From positions 1 through 64,000 of the forward strand of contig NZ_PDWP01000014.1 of assembly GCF_010093235.1 (NCBI RefSeq): a DNA stretch of 64,000 nt. The letters run 5' to 3'. The stretch comes from Pseudoxanthomonas suwonensis (GTDB lineage Bacteria; Pseudomonadota; Gammaproteobacteria; Xanthomonadales; Xanthomonadaceae). Position 1 is the first letter of the stretch; the number at the start of each line of letters is the position of its first letter. A program made the position numbers and the translations under genes. The notes under the pieces are model-generated. The model saw nothing but the letters and a program-made list of their open reading frames with translations. It had not been told where the DNA came from and searched no databases. Positions 61,663 to 64,000 of the stretch are shown here, piece after piece.

Positions 61663-62526
61663 TCAGTGGCGCAGGAAGTCCAGCAGGTCCTGGTTGAGCC
61701 GGTCCTTGTGGGTGTCGGTGATGCCGTGCGGGCCGCCCGGATACACGATCAGCTCCGCGCCCTTCACCAGCGCCGCCGAAGCGCGGCCGGAAAGGTCGAT
61801 CGGCACCACCTGGTCGTCGTCGCCATGGATCACCAGGGTCCGCACGTCGAACTTCTTCAGGTCCTCGCGGAAGTCGGTGGCCGAGAACGCGGCGATCGAG
61901 TCGTAGGTGTTCTTGTGGCCGCCCTGCATGCCCTGCGCCCAGAACGACTGGATCAGGCCCTGGTTCGGCTTGGCGCCCGGACGGTTGAAGCCGAAGAACG
62001 GACCGGAGGCGATGTCCAGGTACAGCTGCGAGCGGTTCTCGATCGAACCCTTGCGCAGGCCGTCGAACACTTCGATCGGCAGGCCGCCCGGGTTGTCGTC
62101 GGTCTTGAGCATCAGCGGCGGAACCGACGAGACCAGCACCGCGGCCTTGACCCGCGAGGTGCCGTGGCGGCCGATGTAGCGCGCGACCTCGCCGCCGCCG
62201 GTGGAGAAGCCGACCAGGGTGGCGTCGCGCAGGTCCAGCGCCTCGATCACCGCGGCCAGGTCGTCGGCGTAGTGGTCCATGTCGTTGCCGTCCCACGGCT
62301 GGCTGGAACGGCCATGGCCGCGGCGGTCATGGGCGACGACGCGGAAGCCGTGGTCGGCCAGGAACAGCATCTGCGATTCCCAGCTGTCCGAGCTCAGCGG
62401 CCAGCCGTGGCTGAAGGTGACGACCGGGCCGTCCTTCGGGCCCCAGTCCTTGTAGTACAGCTGCACGCCATCGCGGGTGGTGACGTAGTTGGCGGTGCGG
62501 GAAACGGTCGAATTGCGGGTATCCAT
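61663..62526 (-). CDS. Alpha/beta hydrolase, non-heme chloroperoxidase-like
   Basis: A 287-residue alpha/beta hydrolase. The catalytic triad is Ser in [17 protein letters not shown], Asp in [10 protein letters not shown] and His in [10 protein letters not shown]. The oxyanion region [15 protein letters not shown] and [12 protein letters not shown] are signatures of the cofactor-free haloperoxidase/arylesterase group. These enzymes hydrolyse esters and can form peracids. CAGGAG precedes the ATG. No signal peptide, so cytoplasmic. It is transcribed alone. Confidence 0.9.
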   Translation of the reverse strand: MDTRNSTVSRTANYVTTRDGVQLYYKDWGPKDGPVVTFSHGWPLSSDSWESQMLFLADHGFRVVAHDRRGHGRSSQPWDGNDMDHYADDLAAVIEALDLRDATLVGFSTGGGEVARYIGRHGTSRVKAAVLVSSVPPLMLKTDDNPGGLPIEVFDGLRKGSIENRSQLYLDIASGPFFGFNRPGAKPNQGLIQSFWAQGMQGGHKNTYDSIAAFSATDFREDLKKFDVRTLVIHGDDDQVVPIDLSGRASAALVKGAELIVYPGGPHGITDTHKDRLNQDLLDFLRH

Positions 62527-62740
62527 GACAGTGCTCCTGGGAAGGGGGAGAAGTCCCGGCGCGGTGCGCTGCCGGTGGAGTTACTGTGCGTGGAGGACGT
62601 TTCCCGGAGGTGATGCAGCGTCCGGGAAACTTCACCGGACGTCCGGGAGGCGCTGGAAGCGGCGCTGGCGCCGTGGCAGGCGGGAGCGGACGTCCCGCCG
62701 CAGGAAGCAGGCCGCACCGGGTGGTGCCCGGTACGGCGCG

Positions 62741-62773
62741 GGCGCGGCGCGGCGGCGGATCCCGCGCCGCGCC
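62741..62773 (-). terminator. GC-rich hairpin after the YbjN-domain gene
   Basis: GGCGCGGCGCGG (62741-62752) pairs with CCGCGCCGCGCC (62762-62773) around a 9-base loop, about 10 bases past the stop of the YbjN gene. There is no T-run, so it is a likely RNA-stabilising or Rho-assisted end. The rest of the 256-base gap to the hydrolase holds no gene that can be supported. Confidence 0.45.
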
Positions 62774-62782
62774 GGCGGCGGA

Positions 62783-63256
62783 TCAGAAGTCCACGGCGTC
62801 CTTGAAGTTGACCAGCAGGGTCCGGAACATCTCGACCTGGCTGCGCAGGTGGGCCTGGGCATCGGCGTGCAGGACCTCGAAGTCGTACTGCAGGTACGGG
62901 TCCATCTCCTCGTCCAGGAACATGCGCACGTAGCGGTACTGCTTGTTGAAGCGGTTGGCGACGAAGTACGTGGTGCCGTCGTCCAGGTCCAGCGCCGTCT
63001 CCAGCTGCAGCGAACCACAGCGGCCGTCCTTCTTGCAGTCGTAGAAGTTCAGGCGCGCGTGCAGGCCGTCGATCACGAAGTTGATCTGCGGATCGCCGAC
63101 GCCATCGGTCGCCAGTTCCGGCGACAGGTCCATCGAACGCATCACCGCCAGCGCCTCCTTGCCGCTGATGCGCTCGGCCGCGGCCTCGGCGGCCAGCAGC
63201 GGCGACGCCAGCGCCAGCGCCACGCCCAGCAGGCGCATGTTGGTCTTGTTCCCCAT
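62783..63256 (-). CDS. Exported YbjN-domain protein
   Basis: A 157-residue protein with a signal peptide (MGNKTNMRLLGVALALASPL, cleavage near AAA). The domain that follows, GDPQINFVIDGLHARLNFYDC then RCGSLQLETALDLDD and RFNKQYRYVRMFLDEE, is the YbjN fold (type III secretion chaperone-like). Two Cys (DCKKDGRC) may bond in the periplasm. The role is unknown; exported YbjN proteins are common in this order. AGGGGGGAAGA precedes the ATG; an internal ATG at 63238 is an alternative. Confidence 0.8.
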   Translation of the reverse strand: MGNKTNMRLLGVALALASPLLAAEAAAERISGKEALAVMRSMDLSPELATDGVGDPQINFVIDGLHARLNFYDCKKDGRCGSLQLETALDLDDGTTYFVANRFNKQYRYVRMFLDEEMDPYLQYDFEVLHADAQAHLRSQVEMFRTLLVNFKDAVDF

Positions 63257-63398
63257 TCTTCCCCCCTGTCGAGTAGTGGCGACATGCCACCTTGCATGAA
63301 TGGCGGGGCGTAGGCACCGGGGGGGCCTGGCGCCAGCGCGCCCGCCCTGTCCGGCGACTTTCCCCGGCGGAAGAATACCCCGCCGTCCCCGCGCCCGG

Positions 63399-63597
63399 TC
63401 AGCTGCGCGGGTCGTCCGGCAGGCCGAACCACTGGGCCATGACCGGCAACAGCAGCATCACCCCGGCGGCGATGCACAGCGAGATGCCGGTGTCGACGGG
63501 ACACCGGCGGGATCCCGGGCACGAACGCGGCCACGCAAAGCCCGACCGCCACCCGCACCCGCGCGCGCATTGTTTCGCCCGGCTCGACCGGCGCCAT
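63399..63597 (-). pseudogene. Small membrane protein split by a frameshift
   Basis: Frame one reads MAPVEPGETMRARVRVAVGL then CVAAFVPGIPPV. A different frame reads DTGISLCIAAGVMLLLPVMA then QWFGLPDD to a TGA at 63399. Removing one base (a C near 63500-63505) joins them into a 65-residue protein with two membrane helices. The two halves fit well together, but with no recognised family the gene itself is uncertain. Confidence 0.4.
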
Positions 63598-63771
63598 GGC
63601 GGGTGCCGCATGGGGTTGGCCGGAGCGTCCAGCTCGCCCCCCGGTATCCGGGGTGCAGCGTCGCAGGGTCCCGCGCGAGTCTCCCACGGACCGCCGCCGG
63701 CCCGCCAGCTATGCTGCCGGCGACGGCGGCCCTCCGGGCGCCGCCACCCGCCAAGCCTGAGGAGCCGTTGC

Positions 63772-63963
63772 ATGACGCCACTGGACAAGCCCATCCGTCG
63801 CGAACTGGCCATAGGCGACGAGCTGTACACGCTCACCATCAGCCCCGAGGGCCTGAAGCTGGTGCCCAAGGGCCGGCGCAAGGGCCTGGAGCTGGCCTGG
63901 AGCGACCTGGTCAGCGGCGACGCCGCGCTGGCTTCCGCGCTGCAGGCTTCGCTGGAGCGCTGA
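63772..63963 (+). CDS. Small conserved hypothetical protein, 63 aa
   Basis: Starts MTPLDKPIRRELAIGDELYT and continues as a beta-hairpin-rich sequence (YTLTISPEGLKLVPKGRRKG) with a helical LASALQASLER end. It looks like a compact alpha/beta fold. GAGGAGCC precedes the ATG. No named family. It is the last feature before the window edge. Confidence 0.65.
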   Translation: MTPLDKPIRRELAIGDELYTLTISPEGLKLVPKGRRKGLELAWSDLVSGDAALASALQASLER

Positions 63964-64000
63964 ACCCGGCTCCGGCCGGCGGCCCTGGGACCTGTGCCGC

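Overview
The window is high-GC chromosomal DNA with the gene content and order of a Xanthomonadaceae member (Gammaproteobacteria; Pseudoxanthomonas, Luteimonas and Lysobacter are all plausible, and the genus cannot be fixed from this sequence alone). Pointers are the birA-coaX-SPOR-tRNA-Thr run, a phoPQ pair behind a small PepSY-like gene, an Oar-type TonB receptor, a glgA-glgB-treZ-malQ-treY-glgX cluster with an embedded DUF2934 gene, and GTAGCCCGGATAAG-type REP elements. There is no prophage, integrase, CRISPR array or rRNA. The only transposon trace is the tail of an ISL3-like transposase at the left edge.

Layout. 1-5.5 kb: transposase tail, entericidin, arginase, tRNA-Thr, then SPOR/coaX/birA on the minus strand, a small exported protein and mtfA. 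5.5-6.1 kb: a gene-free REP array and a heptamer microsatellite. 6.1-10.6 kb: phoQ-phoP with an exported PepSY-like protein, dusA and a hypothetical gene. 10.6-14.8 kb: PEP-mutase-like enzyme, 48-residue Cys-rich protein, frameshifted AraC regulator, HAD phosphatase, EF-hand protein, membrane protein and a CPXCG protein.

14.8-27.4 kb is the most coherent accessory region. Two divergent gene sets leave one AT-rich promoter region near 21.8 kb. Leftward lie a transglutaminase-like protein, a TonB-dependent receptor, a beta-lactamase-fold serine hydrolase and a VanX-type D-Ala-D-Ala dipeptidase. Rightward lie an NlpC/P60 peptidase, an L-Ala-D/L-Glu epimerase, a MurR/RpiR-family regulator, an L,D-transpeptidase-fold protein and a dicarboxylate/amino acid symporter. 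Read together they look like a system for capturing and using peptidoglycan peptides. This is inference from gene content.

27.4-39.5 kb: small stress-type proteins, GH3 glucosidase, BON protein, Gfo/Idh/MocA oxidoreductase, short-form 6-phosphogluconate dehydrogenase, diguanylate cyclase, cupin, a transglutaminase homologue lacking its catalytic His, phasin-like protein, polysaccharide deacetylase and an SMP-30-like protein. 39.5-51.9 kb: glycogen/trehalose operon linked mostly by 4-base ATGA overlaps. 52.2-56.8 kb: complete napEFDABC periplasmic nitrate reductase operon. 56.9-59 kb: a DUF4130/radical-SAM pair linked to DNA repair. 59-64 kb: small membrane and exported proteins, a frameshifted kelch protein, an alpha/beta hydrolase and a YbjN-domain protein.

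Three genes (araC-type, malQ, kelch) each appear to lack a single base and a fourth small gene appears shifted the other way. Either the genome is decaying at these points or the assembly carries residual indel errors; the raw reads would decide.
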